A stretch of 64,000 nt of DNA from Branchipolynoe longqiensis (Eukaryota > Annelida > Polychaeta > Phyllodocida > Polynoidae), in NCBI GenBank assembly GCA_030323885.1, contig CM059198.1, positions 61,406,917-61,470,916 on the forward strand. The letters run 5' to 3'. Of the stretch, positions 28,001 through 40,900 are shown in pieces; position 1 is the first letter of the stretch, and the number at the start of each line of letters is the position of its first letter. The notes beneath the pieces are model-generated. The model saw nothing but the letters and a program-made list of their open reading frames with translations, was not told the DNA's origin and searched no databases. A program made the translations under genes and the position numbers.

Positions 28001-29117
28001 ACCCCTGGGCTCGAATCCCACGTACTACCAAGACGGGAGACGGATGCTCAACTCATTCGGCCATCCCGTCTGGTCTGGCAGGCTGTGGACGAAAACCCAT
28101 ATGTAGACAGGGGTGAAAGATCTCCGCGATTTCGCGGATTTCCGGGATTTTTCCTGTAGCTATAAGTGTTTACTAATACGTTGTTCAAACACTACAGCAC
28201 TAGAAGTGTACACTAATACGTTGCTTTACGCTGCAGCACCATCAGCCTATACTACTAATAAATGCTTCAAACGCAGCAGCACTATCAGCGTATAGCACTA
28301 ATACGTGCTTCAAACGCCGCAGCACTATCAGCGTATACCACTAATACATAGTAATAGTAATATGTGCTTCAAACAGCGGAGCACTATCAGCCTATACCAC
28401 TAATACGTGCTTCAAACGCCGCAGCACTATCAGCGTATACCACTAATACATAGTAATACATGCTTCAAATGGCGGATCACCATCAGCGTATACCACTAAT
28501 ACGTGCTTCAAACGCCGCAGCACTATCAGCGTATACCACTAATAGTAATACATGCTTCAAATGGCGGATCACCATCAGCGTATACCACTAATACGTGCTT
28601 CAAACAATGCAGCACTATTAGCGTAGATCCTATATCACTAAGACATCCTTCAAACGGTGCAGCACTATCAGTGTGTACCAATATATATGAAATCTGACTT
28701 CCGGGAATTTTCCACGATTCCCTGACAATGCTAAACCTATGGGAGAAAATCCACATTTCTACTTTTTTCGCCGGAGACCACTTTCATCCCTGTGGAATGA
28801 AGTCAATATTCGTTGATAGGGATAGTTTGCAATCTGTCTCACCAAATATGACAACAAAAGTTATAACTATTTTATGTTTAAAAAAAAAAAAAATCAACAA
28901 CGAAGAACTGGTCGTACAAAAAAATATGAAAAGAAATATCTGGTAAAACTGATGAAATGTGATGTGTGCTATTTGCTAGAGTATTTGCAGTGTATTTGTA
29001 GCTTGGTTTAGCATGAACAGTGTTTCCATAGAAGCCATGAAGGAGGGAGTTCGACCCAGTATTGGGCTAATCGGCATATATGTATGTATATATATACATA
29101 TATATGCATATCATATA

Positions 29118-29154
<37 letters not shown>

Positions 29155-32100
29155 GTACATCTATATTACATATATGTCTATATAACATATATCTGTATAT
29201 ATAAATATTATATATAATGTTTTGCATATATATACAGATGTATATACATAGATATATATACATGAATATTGATTGATTGAGAGGTGGTTGCTTTACACCG
29301 TGTCGGCAGCATAGGCCATATTCACAGCGAGAAATGTTTGTTTTTGTTCAAACCATCGCTTTTACATGTAAAAGCATACAATCAATTTTGTGTCAATGGA
29401 CACTCATGAATTTTGTAAACTCACAATCATAATAGTTTCTGGTCAAGCTAAATAAAATTCTAAATGATAGTATTATTCACTGATGAAATTTGTTTAAAAA
29501 CCTATATGAGGTGGTACAAACCAGCTGCCCTCAAAAAGGCTAACATGTTTTCTTGTTTTACTTTAGTAAAAGGTCATGTATGTTGTTTGCAGTGTAAAAT
29601 TGTTGGTGCAGGGCCATGAAATCCACATAGTTTAATCAAGTCTGTTTTAATGTGAGTTGGGACTGACATCCAATACATTCAGGAGCAGGGTCCCCCTTGA
29701 GCAGAAAAACGTGATGGCCACGACTGGCCAATATGTCATCCTGCATTTATGAAAGGTGGATAATCTGGGGAATGTTTATCATAATCTAGATTAGAACGAG
29801 ATAACACCGCAATTAATTACGCAAATCGAAGCAAATTACTCATTGTATATATTGTGGAAAATTGGGCATAAATCTTAAGTTATTGTTTATGAGTCACATG
29901 GAAAACATGTTCTCTCCACACACAACTAGAAAATGGCACAAGGGAAATTGACTGCAGAATACTGATTAAGCAAACAAATATATGGCATGGAACACTATTT
30001 TTTAAATAAACTAAATATGCAACTTGATCCAAGACAAGAATATAATAGCGGGTAAAACATTCAAATACTATAGTTAATATAGCAATGGAAACATTATTGT
30101 GTCATTGGGTGTGTGTATCCTTCCAAGCATTGATATGGGTGATGTGTTGCACGTGGACGAGGAGTTGCAAAGCTGTTCAGCTCTTAGCAATATGGATTCT
30201 TAGGCCGTGTATCCGTAGACTATTTCAGGTGGTGCGGTCCCTTGTTCTGTGTTTGCTTGTGACCTTGTGATGCGTCACACAGACAATGAATCTGTGTTTT
30301 GTTTAGTGGCCGTTCCCATAGGTTGGACCCAGGGACCGTATGGCCTTGTGCACAGCACATGTGACGTACTGACTGGGAACATAGAGAATGAACAGGTTCA
30401 TTGTCTGTGTGGCACGTCACAAGGTCACAAGCGAACACGGAACAAGGGAACATGCCACAAGGGAACAGTCTATGGCTAGACAGCCTTAGCCATGCGCAGT
30501 GTACACTTGGTCCTGTGTGGTTGCAGTCAGGCACAATATCGGAACACGTGGGTCTAGGTGGAATCCAGCCGTGGGTTACTGCAGTTTTCAGCCAATTATG
30601 ACATCACCCAAGCTGAGCTGGGGTAATTATGGGTAAGGCATTGAAGCGCAGGAACTTCCAGGTGGGACTAGGTCCGCTCGGAAGTAGGTCACTGTGTGGT
30701 ACTTATTCCACCTATACTACCCAATCATAAACTTCCACCACAATTCTGCTCTATCATATCGGCACAGTTTTGAAATTGGTTCCAAGAAATTAGCGAAAGT
30801 ATATCGCTATTATCTGCGCTAAGTGGTGATAGTAATAATAATAATAATAGCAATAAGGAAAAGAGTGATATATGTAAATGGAATGAGTAAATAGACTCTG
30901 GCTGGCCTCTGAGACCCCAAACTTTATTAAAGAAAAAATCAGGTAGAAGTGACCAACCAGTGTTAGGACAGGAAGCACTTGCTGACCAGCTGCCTTGCTT
31001 ACCTGCCCCAACAAGCAACAGAGCTCCAAGCCGCTCTAGTCGTACCATAGAACCTTCCAGAATCAGCACCCAATAGATTTGCCTTCACCGCTTATATATT
31101 ATTTGCATAAAGGTAAACATTTATAAATACACATAACATATGCAAATGGGAAGATATATTTGGAATTTGAGATGAATAATTTTACTCGCATTTGATAGAC
31201 ATTTGATCATTTCAGAATTTAATAGTAATCTATTTGAGTCCACCCCCGTCCTGATACTACTGAATTAAGCAAAGACAGACCAAATAGAGTGACAAAATGC
31301 TGGAAAATTACACCACTCACAGATCAACTTTAGGATTGAGTTCGGTTGAGCTCCACTCAAGCAGAAGTTTATTGACAACTAAGTTTGTTTGTTTGTTGTT
31401 GTTTTACGTCCTAGCAACATCTAAGGTGATATCAGGACGGGTACCGACTTGTGACAGTGCACACTCATGGCGACTTTATAGTGCTGTCCCACTGGGAAAC
31501 CAGGCCGCCGGCACCATGACCTGATATCCCACTCAGTCACATTATCCTGACACTGAGCACACCAGTCCTTGCCCTATCCTAATAATGCCGAGCGCCTGGC
31601 TAGGAAGCAACAAGTATCAATTTTAAAGTCATTGGTTTGACTCGACCGGGACTCGAACCCACGACCCCACGATCTACCAGCACGGGAGACGGACGCTCCA
31701 ACCCACTCGGCCACCCCGTCTGGTCACAACTAAGTAATTCCAGTATCCCTAATATATAGATAGTATTTTCTGTTCATAATATCCCAGTCACACTACTGCT
31801 TGCGACCAAAGAAACAAAAAGGTTTGGTCATAATGAGGTCGCAAGTGGTCTCCGACCTCCTTGCGACCATTTTGGCCACAAAGAGGTCGCAGCCACTACA
31901 CGAAGAACCTGGCGACCAAATTGATCGCCCTTAGGTCGGCGATCCTTGCTTTGGTCGCAAGGAGATCAGCGGTAACTGTGGATTCTTTGGTCCAAAGTGG
32001 TTCCAAAGTGGTTGCACGCTGTAGTGTGACTGGGGCTGAACCAATGTGTTTGGCTGTCCACAGTGGTCCACCCATAGACTGTTCCCTTGTGTCATGTTCC

Positions 32101-33206
32101 CTTGTTTGTGTTCGCTTGTGTCCTTGTGACATGTCACACAGACAATGGACATGTTCATTCTCTATGTTCCCAATCAGTACATCATATCTACCATGCACAA
32201 GGCCATACTGTCCCTGGGGGCCAACCTATAGGAATGGCCACTAAGCAAAACACAGGTTCATTGTATGTGTGGCACGTTACAAGGGAACAGGGAACAAGGG
32301 AACATGCCACAAGGGCACAGTCTATGGATACATGGCCTTATGTATCACTAAGAGAAAGAATGTGCACAACATTCATATGGAGTACAGCATGCAGGACATG
32401 GACAAGCGAAAGAAGCCAAATAACACAGCTAACATGAAAAAACAAAGCCAAGTAACAGCAGTCCACGAACCACTGGTCAATTCCACAATTCACACATTCT
32501 CACCAATCAGTGCGTCATGGCAAAACAACTCATTAATCAACTCCCACACCGCAATTAAAAAAAAAACAAATCTGTTCCAATGCTCAATGGAAATACCCCA
32601 GGCATATACAGCTCAAATTAATTTCAACGGTCACCTTGCATATTTATAGAGATGTAACTCTTTTCAAGGAGAGTATTCTGATTGGGCATATAGGCACATA
32701 GATACAAGATTCACCCAGTACTTGTAGTACACGGGTGAATGACAACCTAGTGTAAATACGGGCGAAAAATTGCTTTAGTATGGAACAGGAACTAGAAACT
32801 GTGGTTCCAGGATCAAATGGCTACATATATAGGCACAGAGTTGGTGAAATGGGAGAGAATGCAAAAACACAAGATGGCGGCCATAGAACGCCGTTGATTT
32901 CACTTTTAAATATTATTAAACTAGATATTTTATTATATTTTTCAACTCAAAGGGAGCGGGGAAATATGAAGACATATACAAAGAATAATAGATTGTGAAA
33001 TTAGGCTCTCATTTCATTTCCCCGCTTTTTCAACCATCTTTATATAGGGCTGGTATTCACCCATGTACTGTGAGGACCGGGTGATTCATTTATCTAATAG
33101 GCACAGTGCAAAGTCTATGCTTGGAGAGTACCATGAAAACCTGACTTCTGGGAATTTTCCCCGATTAAAAACAATGGCGGAAATCGAGGAGATTTTTCAA
33201 CCCTGA

Positions 33207-33240
<34 letters not shown>

Positions 33241-34927
33241 CATATATGTATATTCATATGCATAAACGATGTAGATATATACCTGTATATGTATGTGCAT
33301 ATGCATAAACGATGCAGAGATCAGGGTTAAAATATCTCGGCGTTTTCACAGATTTCTGCAATTTGTTTAAATCAGCAAAAATTCCCAGAAGTCAGGTTTC
33401 GTACAGTACTCTCCAAGCATATATTTTGCACTGTGCCTATGTGCCCAATCAGAATACTATCCTTGAAAATAGTTATGTTGTCATTATTGTGATTAGTATC
33501 ACCCACCAACGTCAATTTCCGTCTTTTTCTCCCCATCTACCACCGCTGTTATTCCTGATATCTAAAGACGTGAGCTTAAATATAGATATACACACGTTTG
33601 TCACTCACAGGTGGCGCCGTAACGAGTCCCACCCCGCGCAGGTTGGGGGGGGGGGGGAGTATGCTGGTACCCCCCACCCCCACCCCAACGGGAGGGGGCG
33701 GGGGGCAAGGACCACTACAAAGCTTATTATACACGATAAAGGGTTTATCACTATCCATATAAATATGAATAAGGATCACAAAAAGAGGCCAATTGGGGGA
33801 AGTTGTCGGCGTCGATCATTGGATGTCGGCGTCGAACAGTATAATTATAGTTTAGCATTGACAGAAGTATGGGAAAGTCCTTAAGTTTATCCTGAATGTA
33901 AAGGTAGTGAAAACACAACAACCTTATTTGTTTCTAGGATAATTTAATATAAAACAAAGAAATGCATCCCACTTTAAGAATTGTGATGCCGACATCTGTT
34001 AAAGTTGTTGGCATCAAGCATTGGATGTTGGCGTCGATCGGCATACTTATAGTTTAGCATTGACAGAGGTGTTGCAAAGTCCTTAAATTTATCCTGAATG
34101 TAAAGGTAGAGAATATACAACAACCTTATTTGTTTCTAGGATAATTTAATATAAAACAAAGAAATGCACTACACTTTAAGAATTGCGACGCCGGCATCTT
34201 AAATAAACCACCAATTGGCCCATTTTCGTGAGGCTGACTCATCTATATAGAAACTTTATTACAGGAGAACAACATGTTTACAGGAATCGAGAGAAATGAT
34301 GGAAGAACAAAACAGGCAGGACAAACAAGATCAGGGCATGAGTCACATTAGGATACAAACAGGGTATATAAACGAGGTGAAGTGAGATCGTGAGTGTCCG
34401 AGGTGAGAAGTTGAGTAAGAGAGAGCCCCGAAGAGCCGTCCACCTTAGAGGAGAAAGGGTAGGGAGAAGGAAGGAGAGGGGAACAAGAGAAGAGAAGGGT
34501 GGGTGGGTGGAAAGAACAGATGTGGAGCAGAACGCAACTGGAGGTGGAATGGTTGGAAGCGGCAATGGCCAGGGTTATAAGGGGGAGAGAGAGGGGAGGC
34601 GAGAAAGCCCCGGGAGGGGGGGGGGGGGGGACCAGTGGTGCGGAGTTAGGGGCGAGGCCGGAGCGAGCAGGCAGCGGTCAGGAGGTGGCAGGGGAGGAAA
34701 CGGTCAGGTGTTAGCGGCAGAGGGGTGGATGGGGGGGGGGGGGGGGGGGGGAGGCCTCTTCTCCCGCCGCGAATCAACCGTAATGCAAGCATTACGACCG
34801 ATACGCAATGGAAGAAGAAGAGGAGGCGGGGGTGAAAGAAGAAACACTTTATTATAGGAGAGCAAAATGTTTACAGGAATCGAGAGAAATGAGGAAAGAA
34901 CAAAACAGGGAGGACAAACAAGATCAG

Positions 34928-34963
<36 letters not shown>

Positions 34964-37900
34964 TATATATGTGTGTATAAAGCCTTGCTCAGAAGTTGGG
35001 AACATATATATGGCCTTGTTCAGAGCTGCGCATATATATAACAATATAAATATATATATATATATCACTATATATATGTGTATAGCCCAGCGACAATTTA
35101 AGATCGTAGTTGACTTGCTACCTCTGGTAGCCCCAACAAACAACATCGTATCAAGGTACACCCCCCTCCCCCGCCCCCTCCCCACCTTCCTACTCCTCCG
35201 ACCACGCCCTACATTAATAGTCGCATTTGCAACTCAGTTCTCGAGACATCCTTCTGCAGGGATGTTGGACTCTGAGGAATTGGTAATTAATTGACCAATA
35301 CTGATTCAAAATTTGTATGTTTACATGACACATCATTTGATTTGGTTGGTTGGTTGTTGGGAGTTTTACGTCCTGGCAAGAACTAAGGTCATATCAAGAC
35401 GGGTACCAACTTGTGACAGTGCACACTAATGGTCTCTTTATAGTGCTGCCCCACTAGGAGACCATGCTGATATCCTACTCAGTCACATTATCCTGACACT
35501 GAGCCAACCAGTCCTTGCCCTATCCTAATAATGCTGAGCACCTGGCTAGGAAGCGACAGGTATCAATTTTCAAGTCATTGGTTTGACTCGACCCGGATTC
35601 GAATAGCACGATCTACAAAAATTGGAAACGGACGCTCAACTCATTTGGGCATTCTGCCTGGTCCACAAAATTTGATATGTACTCTAGAAAGTCGTTCTCT
35701 TAATAGTAATAGTTCAGTGACTATTTTCACCAAATATCAGAATTGGATGCATACATTGTAGCAAAACATTTTTTTATTTGGGGGCCGGATATGCATGTGA
35801 ACTCATAATGTTTTACTTGGCAACAAATAATTTGTAAATATTAAGGGGGATATGCATGTGAATTCATAACCTATGTACTTGGCAACACATACATTTTCTT
35901 GAACAATGTTCGCATTGAATTTTACCCATTGTAAACTAAACATTACCCTTTCACTAACCCCAACTAAAACTGAAAAGAAGACAATAAAAAAATAGAAGAC
36001 AAATCAACTTCCGGTTCTAATTTGTTAGTAGAACACGCCCCACTGGGTCTCCATACCGTTCAACCAGGTAGACTGCAACATTCAACTCACCGGGTGCACC
36101 CCCGAAGCCAAGTCAATACACAAAAAAAAAACAAGAAGAGAAGAACTAACAAAGAGCAAGAAGAAACACCACACCGAGCGCTAAAAATAGACCACGAGCG
36201 CCTCGCCCGCGCCCTCTGGCTGTGACCCACTTACCTCCTCCTGGATGACGCTGCGTTCCCGCTCCAAGATCTGTTTTTGTATTTGCTGCGGGAGAGGCAA
36301 GGGTTAATAAATAGAGCGCATGGAGCTGGCAGGTTAGGTCTGGTCGTGCACTCACTCTGTTACACTATGTTGCACTACATTGCACTAGCTTACACTTTTA
36401 TTAGCCCGTGTATCCATATAGACTGTTCACTTGTGGCATGTTCGCTTTTTCCGTGTTTGCTTGTGACCTTGTGACGCCGCCACACAGACAATGAACATGT
36501 TCGTTCTCTATGTTCCCGGTCAGTATATCACATGTGCGGTGCACAAGGCCATACGGTCCCTGGGTTCAACCTAAGGGAGCGTCCACTAAGCAAAACACAG
36601 GTTCATTATCTGTGTGGCGCATACATAACGTCACAAGGGAACACGCCACAAGGGAACAGTCTATGGATACACGGCCATATAAACCTCCAACACTGAACAG
36701 AGCCACATGGGGTGGTACATCGTTCTATGCTAATGATACTAGTACCGTTTGACCGATACTACTTTCAATTTAGGACAGGAAGCAATACAAGAAACAGGAG
36801 AAGAAAGTAGTTCCTGTCTTCTTTGAATTTAAAACTTCAATCCAAAATTAATAAATATAAAAATTGGTTTCACTAATAAACCTAATATTAGGATGGTGTA
36901 ATATTTAATCATTGTCGTCTTTCCATCATTGAGGTAGAAGACTTGGACATTGTAAGACTGATATAAAAGAAAACTAGACAAGACTGCATTGACGCAAGTG
37001 TCAGGTCCAGTAGGAGGCATTCCATCATCCGCTACTTGCGGTACTAATCCAGTTTGACTGAATCTACTTTCAGTTCAGGTCAGTTTTGACTAAGCTTGTC
37101 TAATGATTGATACAGGCCAATATCTGGCAATAGAGTTAGGACAATAAACAACCCATGAATATAAAGCTTTACAATCTACCTGCAAATGAAAACAAATGTA
37201 GCAAAGTAAATAGTTGGCAGTTAAAGTTTGTTTTATTTAATGACACCTCTAGTGTTGGTCAAATTAAGTGTTTATTTCCCCCATTTATATTATCAAATTA
37301 ATCTGCAATTATTTGGTTTCTGAGTGAAAATTAAAAGAAGAGACTTTCTATCAGTTCATTTCAGCAGTAACTATAATATATACAATATAAAAGTCCATCT
37401 GTTGTGTTTGTAGTGGTCTGCACTGACCTCTCAGGCAAGTAAACACATAGACACATAGGTGTGGTTAGTGTGTTGATATCAGGGAGCCTAGGTGGTGTAA
37501 TGGTTAGCACACTGGCCCAGATATGCAAAGAGATGTGGGTTCGAGTCCCACTCTAGGCACAATATTTCCCATTTCCATCACCCCCATGACACTGGTTGCC
37601 ATGACCATGATCCTGTACAAGCTACATGCTGTATGGTTGTTGAACCTACCCTGTGTATTTATATGTAAGTACATTGCATGTATGTATGTAATTGTAAGCA
37701 TCTAAACAGTTACAATTCCAGGGGGACGAGTGTAGTGGTCTCACTGACCTCTCAGGCAAGTAACCAAATAGACAGGTAGGCATGGGTAGTGTATTGATAT
37801 CAGGGAGCCTAGGTGGGGTAATGGTTAGCACACTGGCCCGGAATGCAAAGTGTTGTGGGTTCGAGTGCCGCTCTAGGCGCAATATTTCCCATTTTCATCA

Positions 37901-40900
37901 CTCCCACGACATGTTTCAAGTTAATTAACCGGTCTCAAATGAATCGTCATAGATTTAGAATTGCGACGTATTAAAACCTCAACAGTGTGGTGGTGTAATA
38001 ATTAGTGAATATATTTGTTCGGTCATTAAAGTTACACAAAGACTTGTCTATAGCGGATTGATGTCAATCTAGAATCAGTTGCTACACGGGTTCATCTAAT
38101 TTCATATCAATCATACCTAGTTAACATATAGTTATATACACACATAAGCCATGTTCACACGGGCAAAATGTGGGGCGAACTAGACAAATCGAATCAGGTG
38201 AGGCGAATTAGCGGCCCGTTCACACGGGCAGTACTTGGGCCGGAAATCGAATGCTGCGCATGAGCAAGTCCAGGCTAACCAGCGCCATTTTGGGTTCGAC
38301 GATGCTGGCACCAGAGAGTGTGGGTTCGACCTAGATATGTAATGACTGAATCGTATTGGTTTGGAACGGTCAAAACTTCTGCTGGGCAGTGAAACCCTAA
38401 AAATAAATGATAAAAAAAATATCTGTGCACCTCTAGCAGGTTCATAGACCAAATTATAGTATATAGATCGACGTGCTTAGTCCGCATCACGTAAGTCGGT
38501 TGCGTCCACACGGGCAAAATTATCCGCATCACAGGAATCGATTCACGTAGACTACCTCGCTTAGGTGGTTTACATGATCCGCATCATGTGAGTCGAATCA
38601 GCCCTAATCCGCCTCAGACGCGCGTTCACACGAGAAATGTGATGCGAACTATACAAGTCGCTTTCTACGAATCGATTTACATTGCCCGTGTGAACAGGGC
38701 TATAGATACATATATATGTCTGTATACACACACATAACAAGAAGAGTTTTATATAAATATATAATGCAACTCTATTTAAGGTAACTCTCCCTACTATGTA
38801 TATAGCCTGGATATATGCTGTATATCCTCGTGTAAGGGGCGGAACACGGTGCTCCCCTCTTGCAGTGCGCAAGACAGTCTAAATGCAGTTGGTTCATGCA
38901 CTATCCGTTGGGCAACGCTGCGTCCCGTAGCCGAGGCAGTCTGCGCCTGGTGCAGTCTCGCCACCCCCGCTGCCACACGCACCTCCAAGCGGCGATTGGC
39001 CGACCTTATTGTTAGAAAATTTGTCTTTTCATTGTTAGGGCGAGTTGTCCAGCCCAGTTGCTTGTTTGATTGATTATCTGATTGATTAGTTGATTATTTA
39101 ATTATTGATGTTGATTGACATATGTTGATTGTCAATAAACTATATTGTCCAGTCTCTCCTAGCAACATCTAAGGTCACATCAGGACGGTACCGAATTGTG
39201 ACAGTGCACACTCATGGCGACTTTATAGTGCTGCCCCACTTGGAGATCAGGCTGCTGGCACCATCCTAACACTGAGCTAACCAATCATTCATTGCCTTGT
39301 CCTATTAATGCTGAGTGCCAGGCTAGGAACTGACAAGTATCAATTTTAAAGTCATTGGTTTGACTCGACTGGGAACCAAACTCCCAACCTTCTGCACGCG
39401 AGGCCCGCGCTCTATCAGTCAGGCCACCGCGCCCGGTCTCTCCTTACTTTGGGTATCTCGAAGTATATGCATTCGCAAATTATTTTCGCTCTTGACAGCT
39501 TGGTAATTTATTTCCATCTCAACATGGTTAAAGGAGCATATTCCCCCTTGTTTTGCACAAAATCGTATACCATCTCTCTCCATGAATATGGGCATAGCTG
39601 CTGATATGACGTAAAACCTCCAAGTCACTCATGTCTACCCTTCTAAAGCTTAGGTCACAAATGCTGCGGGCACCGTACGGTGCTGCGGCCTGCGGTGTGT
39701 CTTTCGGTTTATGTAAATGTTACGGTGTTGCGGCCTGCAGTTTATCTCTTCACAAATCATACGGTTTGTGTTGAATATAACCCCGTTAAACCAAACTTGA
39801 AGGGACCCTAGAAATTTGTATGGATTAACCGATCATTGGTTTAACCGAGCTTTGGCTTTGACTTTGAGTAACCATGTTTATTTGTTTACTTTGATTATTG
39901 TTTTTTTATGTATATACAGTATAAAACCATTAAACCAAGCTTGGTTAAACCAAACGATCGGTTAATCCAAACTTTTTTTTGGCGGCCCGGCAAAATACTA
40001 CCATTTATCATATAAAAAAAGTTGCTGGGGTCTCAGATGACCTTATAACCACATGGAAGTTTGGTTTAATGTACCGGAAGTGGCCTGGGGCCTGACAATT
40101 TTGTTTGGATTAACCGATAATTTGGATTAACCGACTTTGGTTTAACCAACCTTTTTATATGATAAATGGTAGTATTTTGCCGGGCCGCCGAAAAAGGTTT
40201 GGATTAACCGATTGTTTGATTTGTCTGAGCTTGGTTTAACGGGGTTGTACTGTATATGTCTCAGGTTGGTTTATTGGTGTTTTAAGTCTTTTTGTAAAAA
40301 TATACAGATTTTCGTTCTGGATTGATATATTGGCAGAGAGCATTACTATTCTCGGGCGACAGAGTGGAGGACCAAGGTTATGTATCAGAGAAGCAATGGG
40401 TGCCCCACTCGCTGTGTGACATAAGAGACTATGTGGAAAATCTGATAACACATAGTGCCCGAGATTATGATGTGATGTTCATATGTAAGAGACAGTTAAT
40501 GTTTAGTGAAATGTTCCCTCCAAGCACCAGTAAGAGCGCAAGTGGAGGGGAAGGACATTTTTAATGTATGTTTATTGTAACTGTCTGCAACTACCTGTTA
40601 CCACAGGGCAAGCACATCCAACCATCCTGCATACATTATGGACACCATCCTCAGCTGGGGTTGAGTGACAGCTGCCCCCTATTAGGGCATCACCCCCCAG
40701 GCTGTAGAGGGTGTCTGACTGGCTGTCTGTGGGAGGCCCAGTCACCTGCATTCCTTATAACTGACACACAGACCTCACTCTAGGCACTTCTGCATTGACT
40801 TCTTCTTGGCTAGGCACTCTAGCAGGAGGCACTCTTCTCTTGTCCAGGAACCCAGACACTCTGTCTGAGGCTCCACTTTCTATACACAAACTAGCAGCAG

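Noticed and set aside
28150..28690. CRISPR-like array
   Set aside because: Repeats of 42-58 bp are contiguous without unique spacers, and the setting is an animal intron.
30725..31069. 114-codon minus-strand frame with Leu runs
   Set aside because: The leucine stretch comes from an ATA/ATT repeat, and the frame does not fit the splice phases of the gene.
34390..34857. 155-codon Gly/Arg-rich frame
   Set aside because: Driven by the purine-rich composition and G runs; no domain is visible.
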